Positions 38,149 through 50,861 of a stretch of 64,000 bases of DNA are shown here, piece after piece. Location of the stretch: assembly GCA_001600055.1 (NCBI GenBank), contig BCIV01000001.1, forward strand, positions 434,001 to 498,000. Reading direction: 5' to 3'. The first letter of the stretch is position 1, and each line of letters begins with the position of its first letter. Position numbers and translations under genes: made by a program. The notes under the pieces were generated by a model. The model was not told where the DNA came from and ran no database searches. It saw only the letters and a program-made list of their open reading frames with translations. Source of the stretch: Filobasidium wieringae. Its lineage: Eukaryota > Basidiomycota > Tremellomycetes > Filobasidiales > Filobasidiaceae.

Positions 38149-40366
38149 CTATAACAGGTTTTCCATATCCGCATCGATATCCCCTAGATCCCCCGCAGCG
38201 CTTTCTCCCGGTATAGGGCTAGCCTGCCGACTGATATCCATTGATAGAGCGAACACATCTTCCCTCTCCGGCACAGGTATGGGGGACGAGGCCGCTTCGC
38301 TTTGACCCAAGTCTCCGAGCGTGAGCGGGTTGATAGGTTTTTCGAGCACGGGCTTCTTCGTCCATTGTTTTCGCGGTTTCCCGCTCTTTGTCAGTTTCGA
38401 GGGTTTAGTCTTGGTCGGGACGGGTACAGTCATCGGCATTCCGTTTTCGTCCACTTGCATATCAGGAGTGTGGAGAGGAGTACCGTCTGGTCCGAGAGGA
38501 ATTCCACTGGCGATCATGGTTTCCTCTAGTATCCGCTTTTGTTCCGCTACACGGGATTCCCTTTCTAATCTCCAGGAAGATGGTCCTGCTATAGCTATAA
38601 TACAAATCTTCGTAAGTTTCGAGCGAATTCGATATCCTGAAGACACAACTCACCATTTGTCCACGCTTTGAAACTCAGCCGGGATCCACCGATCCCGGCC
38701 AACGACATTTGTCTAGGTACAAACGTCCGACTTTTACCTGGGATGTTCTCCTTGAGGTCTCGCGGACACCAAGCGTCTCTTTCCTTCTGATTCGTAGCCT
38801 TCAAACCAGAGAAACTTAGATCATAGTTTCGAAATCGACGCGCCAGGACCATGGGGAACTTACCTTGTTCGGGTCAACTGCTTTGATCACAGGAATGCCT
38901 TCCATATCGATCCAATGTCGGTACACCGGATGTCCTAGTCTTTCTGGATCCGCTAAAGCCTCGGGGTCTTCTAGAGGAGCACCGACATCGACGCCTAATT
39001 TCTCAAGGTCCCTATGATCGATCTTCTCGATATCGACCGTTAAAGCGATGGCTGGAGGCAGTGCAGGTCCTTGCGGGATGTCGATACCTGTACGATCGTG
39101 TCACATTCAATTTACGATCTTTCTTTCCGCGATACAAACGGTCACTCACCTGAATCATCCTCCCAATCAATTTCTACAGTTCCAACCCAATCTTCTTCTC
39201 CCTTAGGCTTGACTTTCTCCGCTTTCACAGCTGGAACAGTCGCAGCGGTCTTTTCCGAAACAGCAGCAGTTCCGGCCACATCTCTCCTCAAGGAAGAACT
39301 TCGAGTCAAACTCGATTGTACTCCAGAAGGAGGTTCCCAGCCAGGTGGGAGAGGTTGACCGGGATTCTTTTCCCGGAACATCGCTATAGCATCTGCTCGG
39401 GTTTGACCTTTCTTTAAACCTTTTCGCCTGGGATAGCGTGGTGTCATGGTTAGCGGGAGTTCTCATATCGTTTGCTCGTAAGACTAACCAAGTGGCTCCA
39501 GTAGAATCGTCTGCTTTTTTGGTATACTTTCTCTTTTTGGATGGCCCGGTGCCTTCCGGGTGAGCCTCGCCATTACCGATAGGCGTATTCCTACCTGTCC
39601 CCAGTCCATCCGCTGCTAAACCATCAGGAGTCGCCGTATCAAGAACAGGCCTTTCAGCCGCAGACAACAAACCATCTTCGGTTGAATCAGCAGAAGGTTT
39701 TGGCAGGAGTTGAGGGGATTGTTTGTTGTAGTACTCATCATGCAGGAGTCTTCTGCGTTGCCATTCTTCTTCATAAACGTCGACCGGGAGGGTTTTCGAC
39801 TCTTCTAGAGGCATCGAGTTTTGGGTTGGAGCAGAGAGAGGAGCAGGAAGTGCCATAGGAGCGGAAGTGAGGAGATCAGAAGCAGGAGGCGGGGTCGAAC
39901 GTGTCACGGTGGGTTGAGGAAGTGGAACTTGACCTGCCTGCTCAAAGGTCGCGATGTTTGGTGCAGGGGTCGAGGGGTTTGACATGGTAGCAGGAAATTT
40001 GAGGACGATCTTCTTTGATTTAGAGGTTGGTTTCCCCGATTTCTTGTCTTTCAGAACATCGACCTCCGAGGTGTCCTCGCCATTCAAGATCAAAGGGGAA
40101 TCTTTACCCGGTCCAGCCGTGGTAATTGCTTTGACTTTCTTCTTCTTCGACTTCGGCGGACTGTCAGGCAGATCATTCACAGTTCGCGAGCTGTCCGGAG
40201 CCTTAGAATTTCTCTTCCGTTTGCTTGGAGGTGCGGTAGATGGTTCTACAGTGTCAGCTGGTTCTTCAGCCTGTGCTAGCTGTTCTTGCCCGCCTGTTTG
40301 ACCATCCACTTGAACGTCTGGTTCAGGCTGCCCCGGCTGTTCTTCCTGTGGTGGATCAATCTCCAT
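38149..40366 (-). CDS. Nuclear protein of unknown function, Lys/Pro-rich
   Basis: At least five exons. Residues 1-300 are disordered and carry several basic runs (PPSKRKRNSKAP, PPKSKKKKVKAI, SKSKKIVLKFP, SKKRKYTKKADD) that look like nuclear localisation signals. An intron near 39420-39490 joins STGATW to RKGLKKGQTRADAIAMFREK and QPLPPGWEPPSG. A folded-looking part follows: PPAIALTVDIEKIDHRDLEK, HPVYRHWIDMEGIPVIKAVD, KERDAWCPRDLKENIPGKSR and GGSRLSFKAWTNG. The end is acidic (DLGDIDADMENLL). Composition suggests a chromatin or transcription factor subunit, but I cannot assign one. It is divergent from the H3K9 methyltransferase gene (446 bases between start codons). Confidence 0.7.
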
Positions 40367-40812
40367 TGTGATGGGTTGCAAGAAATTATGATGGCAGGTC
40401 TACGAAGCTACGTGCTTGTATAAAGTGTAATAGCAGGGGTATATGGTATAGATTGTTGTCTTTCCCGAGCAAAAGCTGATGAATTTCGAGGTCGATCCCA
40501 ATTTCCGAAGTCACTTAGGAACGCGCAACAGAGGTGATTTCGTTCAATATATATCGACCGTCCCCCGACATAAATCCTCGTACACCGTCCAAGCCATCTG
40601 TTCAACATGCCCGGTCTCATATAGCAGCAGAATCTACCCTCACTTCGAATCCATAAGGGAAAAAAACGGGTCTCCGGTCTCCCTATCCCGTTCCTAGTTG
40701 CACTCAAGGCGCTTCTCGAAATAGCATCTAGGTCATTCGTCCTCACAGGCTGGTGTCAGCTAGGTAGACGTATATCAGGTCGGGGGAGCACAAGCGAAGG
40801 GCATTGAGTAGC

Positions 40813-43800
40813 ATGGTTGGGCAGTCCAGAACAGTTTACACTGGTAGGTCATTCGATCCTGTAATATGCCATGAACTTGAACAGGAAATAACTTGTACAA
40901 TAGTCGAGGACGACGATGAAGATGTCGTGTTCGTTAGATACGGATCAGACCACGTGGGATCAGACCTTTCCATATTGCTAGAACCATCTACTACTCGTAG
41001 ACCTAGTATAGCAGTATCAAGCACTGCACAAAGCACGACGTCAACGAGACCCGGTCTGAAGACTCAATCGTTGTCCGAACCAGACAATTTTCAAGGGTCC
41101 ACCATCTCGCCAGACCTGCAGCCAAGAGGTCAGTGGACAGATGTCGATTCACAATCCGTTTGTATAATCAGGCCTGATGTTTAATATCTGTACTTAGTCA
41201 CCAAAGCCGATGCCTCTTCTTCACAAAAATCGAAGACCTTCGCTCGACCACAAAGTCCACAACAAAAACAACCTTCGAGCGCTCTACATGCAAACTCTAA
41301 GAGATACGTGCAACAACCCTTCCAACCCCTTCCTCAACCCGCCGTCCATCGCCCTGTCGTTATACCTACTTCACCTGCTCTTCCGCTTGCGAATCAAAGC
41401 ATATTCAAGCCTCGAATAAAAGGGAAGGCTAAAGCTGGCGTGAAGGCTGGAGATCAAGCAAGCCCGAAGGTTCCATCTAAACGACGGGGTTCGGACGTGA
41501 GCAATGCTCAGACCGAAGATGCAGAATCAGAAATAACGCCTCCTGTGACAAACAAACCGAAAAGGGTCTTTAACCGACCTACTTGGAGAGTCAGGGGGAA
41601 TGAGAGTGAGGAGGAAGATGAACCGGCACCGCAACCGATGGAAGTCGAAGAGCCTGTTCCTGATTCGGTGAAGGTCGTTGAAGCTGCAGTCCTGAAGACA
41701 AGAGAAGATCAGCCGATCCTCACCGGTCTGGAGCTTGCCATACAACGGACAGAGGACCCCCCTCCATTACCTGCCCTGATGCCTATCTCGATGACTGAAC
41801 CCGCCCAGCCAAGTACATCGAGACCAAGAACGCCTGAAGCGACTACGAACATAACGATCTCGAGTCCTGCTAATTCTCCCCTACAAGCTCCCAGAATCGG
41901 GATGCGAATTCCAGAATTACCTCGATCGCCTAAGAAGGTAAAATCGGTTTCACCCGAAGCGAAAAGAGACAAGGGGAAACAGGCTGTTCGGCCGAATAGA
42001 CCTTTGCTCTCGAAATCGGTGTTTGATATGGACGTCGATGAGCAAGCTGCTATACCACCACTCTTTCAACCACCCGAGTACGCCGAGAACGTGGATTTAG
42101 AGGAGGAGGATGAGCCACAAATGATGACGATGCCAATGGTCAGGGACGAGTCAGATCTCAAGGTTGATACCGCTCCGAATTCTATCGTTAAACCGCAAGA
42201 TATGGGCGCTCCACTGACAACTGTACCGACTGATCTACCGGAAGAGATGGTAGCACCGACCGTGACCCAACTACAGACGGAACCAAGCACTGTTAGTATC
42301 GTCACAGCGGTTGAACGCATCACGGAGGTCCCAATAAAGACAGTAGACACCGAGCCTGTTATAACTGCTACGGTGATTCAGCAAAACAAAGGCAAGATAC
42401 AAACAGTAAAGCAGAATTCCCCGAAACAATTCTCTATGCCAATGTTACGAGAAGTGTCGGGGAGAAGGATGGAGACCCGTGGGTTGGCTCATGTGGACGA
42501 GAAGGAAGATGCTCCTCAGACTGAGAGGGGGCTCCTCCAAGCATGGACGCATGAGATTGGGATCGATCCGTCGGTCGGAGTTGACTGTTTGACACTCGAT
42601 CAAGCGTTAGAAGGGCTTAACGATGCTACATTGGATGACAGTGACGCTACAACCATTCAATCCAAGTTATTCGTAGAGCGATCGACAGCCGGTTCTGTGC
42701 AGCGTGTAACTCGTCGTGCGATTCAGCTGGATGTTCAAGACCTCGAACCGGATTCAATTCCGGTTCCTGAATTCCTATCATTCGCTAGATTTCGGGATCC
42801 CTTACTTCAGGAGATCAATAACACGGGACTTGCGCTTGAGGGGACCGAACTAATCAGAGTGGTCATGGAGGCGTACATTGCTCGAGCATGCCTTGCGGAA
42901 AAGGCACCAGCGATATGTATCAACCCTGGTGGGATGAAACGTGATCGTTATATGTCAGACGCAGCGTCCGCTGCACCTCCAGCTGAGTTTGTCTACTCCA
43001 ACGAGATATTCTACGGTCCGGATATAGGGAAGAAACAGTCATCGAAGGGGTGCGAGTGTATTGGTCCTTGCAGAGAAAACAGCGATTGTTTTTGTCTCAA
43101 AAGGCAGGAAAAATACTTCGCTAGTTTTGTCTATGAGAATACGACAGCGATGACAGGGTTCAATTACGATGAGTGAGTAGTCACTATAATAGGCATGTAT
43201 GGTATCTAATGCTACTGTTTATCAGAAGGGGCAAGGTACGAGACACTGGCTACCCGACTTGGGAATGCTCGGATGCTTGCGAATGCCCTCCGTCTTGTTG
43301 TAACCGGGTTATGCAGAGAGGAAGGGATCCTCAAGTAGAATTGGAGATCTTCAAGACTAGACAGAAAGGCTGGGGTGTTAAGTCTCGCTCATTCATTGAA
43401 AGAGGGACCTTTATTGGAATCTATACCGGAGAACTGGTTCCTGAGCGCGATACAGACAAGAGAGGTAGAATCTATAGCAAAGTGGGAAGGACTTACCTCT
43501 TTGATCTTGATCACTGGCACATCGCGAAGCCGCCAGTGGATCTTGCAGAACTGGATCCAGTAGGAGGCGCAGACGCGCACAAAGCAGCGACCCAGATGGA
43601 GACGGAAGAGATCGACTCCTTCTATACAGTTGACGCATTCCATTGGGGGAACTTTACTCGGTTCATCAACCACTCTTGCGACCCAAATCTCATCATGGGG
43701 TCGGTCTATTACGACGATTACGACATTCGAAAGCCCAAGCTCTGTATCACTGCGCGGCGAGATATCCCGGCCGGCCAGGAGCTTTGTATCTCTTATATGG

Positions 43801-44079
43801 GCGAGTTAGATGTAGATGAAGACCTGACGGAAGGTATCGCTCAAACGCAAGCTTCGCCTCAAGGCAAAGGCCGTGACCGACGATTACGCAATCCGCACAC
43901 AGGAAGTGTGCATACCGAAAAAACAGCCACTGACGCCGTTTCGAAGAAGTACTATAGATGCTATTGGTTAGTCGGCGATCATTACTATCCTGATAATACG
44001 CTCCAACGGCTGACGGATTTATTCTGACAGCAAAGCAGCTACTTGCAAAGGCATGATGTTCAATGTCAGCGATGACTGA
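40813..44079 (+). CDS. CLR4: Histone H3 lysine-9 methyltransferase, Clr4/SUV39 type
   Basis: Exons 40813-41128, 41198-43172, 43226-43966 and 44031-44079 give 3,081 nt, 1,026 aa. Residues 1-690 are disordered with acidic patches; no chromodomain is visible. The pre-SET zinc cluster starts at GCECIGPCRENSDCFCLKRQ and continues with WECSDACECPPSCCNRVMQR. The SET domain has KGWGVKSRSFIERGTFIGIY, TGELV, RTYLFDLD, the cofactor/active site FTRFINHSCDPNL and DIPAGQELCISYMGEL. The post-SET motif CYCKAATCKGMMF is completed only by splicing to the last small exon; reading through at 43966 would lose it. An insert of about 35 residues separates YLFDLD from FYTVDAFHWGN. The enzyme should place H3K9 methylation in heterochromatin. 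Pre-SET, SET and post-SET together exclude the Set1, Set2 and E(z) groups. Confidence 0.93.
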
Positions 44080-44191
44080 TCGATCAGTTACGATATGGCC
44101 CGCTGGCTTCAAGCTCGCGGTGAGATAAGATATGAAAGTTGTACAATCTTGTGGTATTACAATTACGAACCATCCGTTAATGACAATGTAT

Positions 44192-47100
44192 CTATAACCA
44201 TCTATGAATGACCTCGTGAAGTGGTCGACAAGCGCGGCCTTTCTCCAGCTTGAGCGCAAACAGGAGGCACTCGTGCGATCTTTCTAACCTTCCGCCTTGA
44301 GCTTCGCACACTTTCGCTAGGTAATACCACGCTTCGGCTATATCCCAGCCTCTTGCTTGTGTTAGCGGGTTCAGTAACCCGTGAGCAAGGTCGGCCTGTT
44401 CTTTTTTCAGATAGAGTTCCGACATGTGCACAACGGCTGGAGGGTAGTCTTGCGACAACACCAGAGCCTTTCCAGTGGCTTGTAGGGCTGTGTTGATATC
44501 ACCGAGCAGCTCATGATATCGTCCAAGCTGGAATTTATGGCCTTGTCAAGCATTGTTCATGACTGCGCACCTGGCTATAACTCACCTGCACCCAGACTTC
44601 GGGATTCAAGGGGTCCATAACCTCGGCTTCTTGTATGGCACCTAGCGCTTGTTCGTTCTTGCCGCTTCTTCTGAAGGTGGCGGCGGATTGCAGCCAAAGA
44701 TTGGCCAAGAGCCGTGTTTCTGCCGCATTGCGACCCGATGGAGGCGCCGAGGGCAGATCCACAGGAGGTAGTGGTGGTGGCGCAGGACGAGCACCATGGT
44801 AGTGAGAGTGCGCTGGTGTGGTCCCTCGTGATAACATTGAAGCATTGTTCGATACCGCCCTTGGCCGCGATGATAAATTGGCGTTCTCTACGAGCGATCT
44901 GAGATAAGAGACCTTCCAGTCTAGACTCAAGTACACTTTGACTTACCAGGACTCCCATGTGACTTTCCGAGAGCGGGAACTGGAGGTCTATGTGCGTTTT
45001 TTTTGTTACCAGGAACATGCAGGTGACGTGACAGAAACCGTGCACGTTTACCCGATATACTTTTTGTTTCGACTTCTGTTTCTGAAGGCGTAGGGGACGT
45101 GGATCGGCCAGCTGGGGCGTTATACGTAGACGCGCGTGACAGGGAACGGTCGTTCGAGTCAGCTCGGCCAGCGCCCACTAGAAATTGTCACAAGAGGTGA
45201 ATAAGTGCCAACGAGACTGCTGACACGAGCACTCACATAACATGGATTCGGCTATAGGAGGTACACCAGCCGGGGCAGTCTCGTTTACCGAAAAGAAACT
45301 CTCACCCAGATCACGCACACTTCCACCGTCGGCACTACCAGCAGTGTCCGGCTCGCCGGGTCTGGCGTATCCTGATCGACTGGAGAAGTAGGCGAACGTA
45401 TCCTGCTGTGTTATCATCGCTCCTTCTACGCCATCGAGTTTCTCCACGATCACAGCTTGCGTCATCCGCAGCTGTATCACGACCGCCAGTCGAGCTGTTA
45501 CAACGGCAGGAATCAATGGCACTGACGTGGTCAACACTGGGTTTGGTGAAACCGACTGTCCAACGATTATTGGGGTTGGCACAGCGACTTGCAAAGATTC
45601 AGTGTCATTGGTGGCGTCCGGGGCAAAATCACGAGAAGAAACGCCCACGGGATCGGCAGCGATGATACCCGACTCGGTGATCGGTTGTTGAATAGCCAGG
45701 TCTCGCTCGTTGGCTTCCCAAGTGCTAATTCCTGCAGACGTAGCTTTCAGTGCGCCCGTCCAGTCCTTCGTTGCTGTCAGCATCAAAGCCAGAAGATGCC
45801 AAGCTTCTACGTTGGTTGGTAATAGCTCGATCGCTTCCCTCACGGTATCTAAAGCTGCCGCAATTTCTCTAGCTTCCGCTTGAGCATAAGCAAGGTGATA
45901 CTTGGTGAGAGGATTGGAAGGTGAAAGTTTAGATGCCGCTATCAGATGAGCGACACCTTGTGCCTGCAAAATCGGTCGTGTCGAGACATCTCCGTCATAG
46001 TAAGCCATCGCCATCCTGACAGTCCCCTTGCATTGTTCCACCCGGGCATGCACGTCTTTGTCGAACGACGAGCTGTTGAGTGATATGACATCTCCGGCAA
46101 GTACTGCATACCTCCAAGCCTCGCTAGGGTTTTCGATCTCTCGTGTGAACAACCTAGCACCAAAGACAAGCGTCTTGATAAAGTCGATATCGCTATCCAT
46201 CTGGATTTCAGCCCCCTCCATTGGCTTTTCGTCGGTCTCCTTTGCTTCCTTTGCGACCGCCTCGGCCGCAGTGAGCTCGTCGTCTAGCTTGTTGCTCTTG
46301 AGCTGTAGCACGACATCAGGCCGAGCGGTCTGTCGGGCTTTGAGCACGAGCTTGACGTAAATCTCAAACACCCGTCGGGCATCTTGATGTTGACCTGTGG
46401 CGTGTAAGAGCCTAGCGAGATGCCGCAAGACGGATTGAGAGTGAAAAGTCATTTCGATAGCCCACCAGAGGATCTTGATCACCTCCTTTGCATGGTATTG
46501 GCCATACCCTGCTCTCTCCCACATCTGTACACAACTCTCGACGAATCTCGCGACCCTCCAGTTGACCTCTCCCGCTCGAGGGAAGGTGGTCGTCTCCGCT
46601 AACAGCCGTCTCCCCTCGGCCATCGCAGCAGTCCATTCTCTAAGCCAGAGCTCTCCCGAAGATCCCCTAACGCTCGAGCTGATCGAATTGGGGATCTCAC
46701 AAACCAACCATTCCGAGATAGGCGCCTCCATCGACCGGGTGGAAAACAACGTTCGCAAGTAGAGATCGAGCATGAACCCTTGTTGAGACGGTCGGAAAGA
46801 ACAGGGCCACATTCGGGACACGAAGTGATAAGTCCTCGCCAATCTCGCTGTCCTCTCCAATTCCGTCGTTCGGGCGGAAATCACTGTTGCCCGTGTAAGT
46901 GCTAGGGAAGCCCATCGATGGGCCTCCCTATGCGATCCGAAAGTCGCAGTCGATCTTGTTCCGGTCGAATGAGCGGGAGAAGGAAGTACTTTTGCACCCT
47001 GAGTGTCGGGTTTCAATGAAGCAGGTGTGGATACGAGGAAAGTATCTGATAGAGGTAGAGTAATGCCGGGGATATCCGCAAACATCCTTATCCCGGCAAT

Positions 47101-48590
47101 ATAACTATCCAGAGCCGCTTCATGTTTCCCGACCATTTCCAAACAGATCCCTGTTCACGCAGAACCCGAGCGGGATCAGTTTCACATCCCCCTCGCTGCG
47201 TTCAACACCTGACGAGACGTACCGAAAACGACTTTCCCCCTCTCCCAATCCGCTCGCTGGGCCATCAGACTGACCCCCATCTCTTCCCCTGTCGTATCCA
47301 GCTGCCCAGCCCAATCTACCCTCTCGAACGTCCTGATAGCACCCTCATAATCACCCAGAGCGTATTGATAGTATGCTTCTAGTAAGAGGTAAGCCTACCG
47401 ATCGTCATACCTATTAGACTCTCCCGACCTTTCGCTTTGGAGTACAAAAGACGAAAAACTTGCCCTAGCTAGAACCCCCGATTTTCCCTGACTTGATCTG
47501 ACAGCTTCGAAATCCCTTCGTACTTCTCCCGTTACGGAGACCTTGTTCACCCATCTCCCATCAAGCGAGAGGATTTCCTCCTCCGTCTCATCCCCGTCCA
47601 AGGATTCTCGAGACAGCACATCGACCGTAGCGAATTGCGGATTATTGAGGGTATTATGTGCGGGAGTGACGGTCGCTGCGGAATTATTCGAGTTCGAGGT
47701 GGTGGTGGTCGTCCTCGGCTGTTGAGCGGGGAGACCTGTCACCGGAGCTCCTCTACTCGTACTAGCTGTCAAGCTTGTTGCCCTTTCCATCCTCTCTTCA
47801 GATCTAGACTCCCCAAATCCAGGGGTGAGGGGTGTACCAGTGATAGTACTCGAAGACTCCTGATCCCCCCTTAATCCCTCATCCGGCCTGATCGCTCCTG
47901 GGTGAACGGGAAGGACCGGTCCTAGGATAACGTCCGCCAACTCCTCCCTCCCCTCATCCCCAACAGCGGGTAATCGCTGTGACGGAACCAGAGTCGGAGT
48001 GGCTCCAACATGGACATAACTACTCCCACTCGTCCCGCTCGTCACTGCCGATCCTCCTGACCCTCCAGAACCGTTGGACCCATTAGATCCCTCCGATCCA
48101 CTTGGTACGCTCACAAATGAATGGGAAGTTTCTCGGGATTGATCGCTGGCTGAAGAAGGAGGTACTGTTTGTGGGTTTGTGGTGCTGGGATTCGAACTGG
48201 ATGAGGGAGGAGGGAGGGGGGAATGCGTCAAGGTGTTTGGACGCGGACGGGATGAGTAGGAGGAGAGGAGGACGTTTCGGAGGAGGTGTAGGTATTTGGT
48301 ATCTTTTAGGCGATAACGAAAGGGAGTGATAACATGGTTCAAGATCAGTTCGACATTCTCGATCATAAAGACGATCGATGACAACAAAATCGTGAAATCG
48401 GAAACTCACCTCCTCCCGTATGTTTCCCCCATTTCCTGATCCCCTCGGCCCAATCCAGACCAGCCCCGTTGGGCGCTTTGACAGGCGTATTATCTCCCCA
48501 TGAGCCGCTTAGTAGAGCTCCAGAGACCGCTTGGATGTAATGAGACGATTTGGCGGGGGTTGTACTCGAGCTGTGTAGGTGGGGGACCAT
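44192..48590 (-). CDS. YPP1: Ypp1/TTC7-type TPR protein, partner of the Stt4 PI 4-kinase
   Basis: A multi-exon gene. The N-terminal exon has KSSHYIQAVSGALLSGSWGD, then ENVELILNHVITPFRYRLKD. A long Ser/Thr/Gly-rich insert follows (about 47500-48250, with NSNNSAAT-like and GSNGSGGSGGS runs). TPR-like pairs come next: AYLLLEAYYQYALGDYEGAI, EVNWRVARFVESCVQMWERA, QSVLRHLARLLHATGQHQDA, NPLTKYHLAYAQAEAREIAA and NVEAWHLLALMLTATKDWTG. The C-terminal exons read EAEVMDPLNPEVWVQ, SQDYPPAVVHMSELYLKKEQ and AEAWYYLAKVCEAQGG. This order matches Ypp1/TTC7, which with Efr3 holds phosphatidylinositol 4-kinase Stt4 at the plasma membrane. The gene ends tail to tail with the methyltransferase (112 bases). Several inner borders (44900-45240, 47120-47400) are approximate. 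Confidence 0.82.
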
Positions 48591-48982
48591 TGTTGTCCTT
48601 TAAAGACGAAGGAGGTTCAGAGCTATAGATAAGTTAGTATATGGCCTAGAGAGTCGGGGATTTGTTTGTGATCGAGCTGGTTCGAACAGTTCAAAGACCC
48701 AGCGGCTCTTCCACCTGTGAGATTGGGAGATGTATGTATGTGACGACGATGAGATTGACATTGAAATGTTGATGCGAGTTGAGGTGATGTTGGTTGATCG
48801 AGCAACGAAGGCGCGGGGATCATACCCAGGATTCCGCGGATTACAACTCGTCGGAAGTATATTCATCATCACCGGATGTAAAGTTGTTACTAGCAGCAGT
48901 TGCAGAGTTGTTCTCCTTTGAATCGCTTCATCCAGTTTTCAGGTTTCTCTTCCCAATTCCCCTATTTTCCCTAGCAGTAACC

Positions 48983-50861
48983 ATGGATTGTAGAGGATGT
49001 AGATCCAATAGACCGGAGCTGTACTGCAATTCTTGTCTGGAAGAAGGGCAAGTCTCTCCCCGTCCCTCCGCTCGAACTTGCCTCGTCTTCTCACGTCCTC
49101 TCTTTCTCTTCCGATAACAGGCTCAAGAACCACGCTCAAGCTCATCATATTCTACAAACACAGTTGAACGCCTCAAGGTCCAGATGCGAAAAGATCCTGT
49201 ATGGTGCTCCACCGACTTCCGCGAGCTCGGTTCCTTCTGGGTTTATCGCGGGGAGATCAGCTTTTGTCAAACGACGGACGATAGAGTCGAATCAAGCGGA
49301 AGGCTCTTCAACATTCTCGGCCCTGAGACAAATCAGAGGAGAAGTTTTCATACTCGAAAAGAAAAGGGAATCGATCCAATCATCTCTATCCCAACATCGA
49401 ATCAATTCACAAACTCTAAGGGACGAATTACAAACTCGTCGTCAATCCATCCTTCAACGCCGCCAAAACCTCTCTCGACTTCCGAATCACCCTTCCCAAA
49501 CTCATCTGCAGGAAAACATTCAGTCCACCTCCACAAAAATTCGTCTGCTCCAAGAAGAAGAGGCAGAAGATCACGAACGGTTAAGAGCGGCCAGGGTCGT
49601 GCTCTGTAAAGAAGCCGTCAGAATCTTCGGAGTCAAAAGAAGGGATGAAACGAGAAGTAAGAGGAGAGAGGAAGAGGTTGGGAATCGGAGAATGAGCGGG
49701 TTAATGGAAATTTCCGGATGGGCATTACCCTTGCCTCAAGAATTCTTGGGTCCGTTTCATCTCGCTTCGATCCTGATTTCCGTCACGACCGTAATGACTC
49801 ACCCTTTCGCGTTTGAACCAACAGGGATCCACAGTAACCACCTCAACGCAGCTCTAACACATACAGTACACCTCTTACAACTCCTTACCACTTACCTCGA
49901 CATAACGCTCCCATTCAATACAACCTGGTCCGCCGCTTCCTCTTACCAAATCAACCCAAACCAGCCGGCCGTAAGAAGACCTGGGTTCTCTCTGTACGAT
50001 AAGCCGGGGGAGAAGATGATAGGTAGACCAGGGTTCGGATCGGATTCCTGGGCATTTTGGAGGAGAGTTGGGATCGTTCCTCCATCTACCGGAGCTCGTG
50101 CTAATGAGGGTTCTCAGGTCGGGCAGCTGCAAGAGGAGGAGGGAGTTGGAGATCTCAAGGTATGGAGGAGAAAGGCTCAGTTATACGTTTCGACCAGTCG
50201 GGAGAGGTGGAAACGGCGGCAAGCCTCCAATGCACATAATATCCATCATCCCCATGGACAAACCGAACCAGAACCTTCGACTGCAAATCAGGCGGATCAA
50301 AAGGGAGCTAAAGAGACCGTAGGAAAGGACAAGTATCAGATCAAAGAGGATCAGCTGGTATTGAGCTATACTATGCTGATATACAACGTCTGCTCCCTCG
50401 CATGGGTTTGCGGAGTAAACCTCTCGAGACCATGGGAGAAAGAAGGGGAAGGTAGTGAAGAAGGCAGGGATCCGGATCAGGATGACGGTGATGTTGCCGA
50501 GAAATGGGAGGTCGATTGGGATAGGATTATCGACCCGTTGAGAGTCATCGAGGAGATCATCCGATCCCCTGGATTAGGAAGGTCAGTCTGTTCGTTTAAA
50601 CTGTTTATGATCACACTGAAGCTGATTGAAGCGCCTCATCCTTTACGTAGAAATTCACACTCCCTCACGAGCGAGGAAGACGGAACCTCACCTTCCTCGA
50701 ATCCCGATTCGATTATTACGACGACAGCTTGCCTGAACTATATTCCACTTCCTCTGAGTTTTCCAGACCTATTGCGGTACGTAACGGACAAATTCAATAG
50801 CACCGGCCGCAAAGTGGGGGACGAGGTGGAGCTCGGCGGGGACGATTGGGATTTGGTTTGA
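48983..50861 (+). CDS. Atg14/UVRAG-domain protein, likely subunit of the Vps34 PI3-kinase complex
   Basis: Exons 48983-49047 and 49121-50861 give 601 aa. The N-terminus has a zinc-binding pattern with Cys at 3, 6, 15 and 18 (MDCRGCRSNRPELYCNSC). A predicted coiled coil spans about residues 75-190 (RQIRGEVFILEKKRESIQSS and TKIRLLQEEEAEDHERLRAA). The Atg14/UVRAG core follows: ISGWALPLPQEFLGPFHLAS, ALTHTVHLLQLLTTYLDITL, and DQLVLSYTMLIYNVCSLAWV near the C-terminus. In this family paired cysteines followed by a coiled coil mark Atg14 (autophagy-specific) and related Vps38 proteins; which one this is cannot be decided here. The single intron starts with GC, not GT (described separately). Start follows a short leader and is the first ATG. 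Confidence 0.8.
49048..49120 (+). other. GC-AG intron in the Atg14/UVRAG-domain gene
   Basis: The donor reads GG|GCAAGT and the acceptor ATAACAG. There is no GT that would keep the frame from the Cys-rich exon to LKNHAQAHHILQTQLN. GCAAGT is the usual form for the rare GC-AG class. Splicing here gives one frame of 1,806 nt. Confidence 0.75.

Noticed and set aside
43967..44027. End of the methyltransferase at the stop near 44027
   Set aside because: Reading through loses the post-SET cysteines; splicing 43967-44030 gives CYCKAATCKG and a proper end.
45520..47400. Plus-strand open frames across the YPP1 gene
   Set aside because: They are antisense to TPR-coding sequence and show no motifs of their own.
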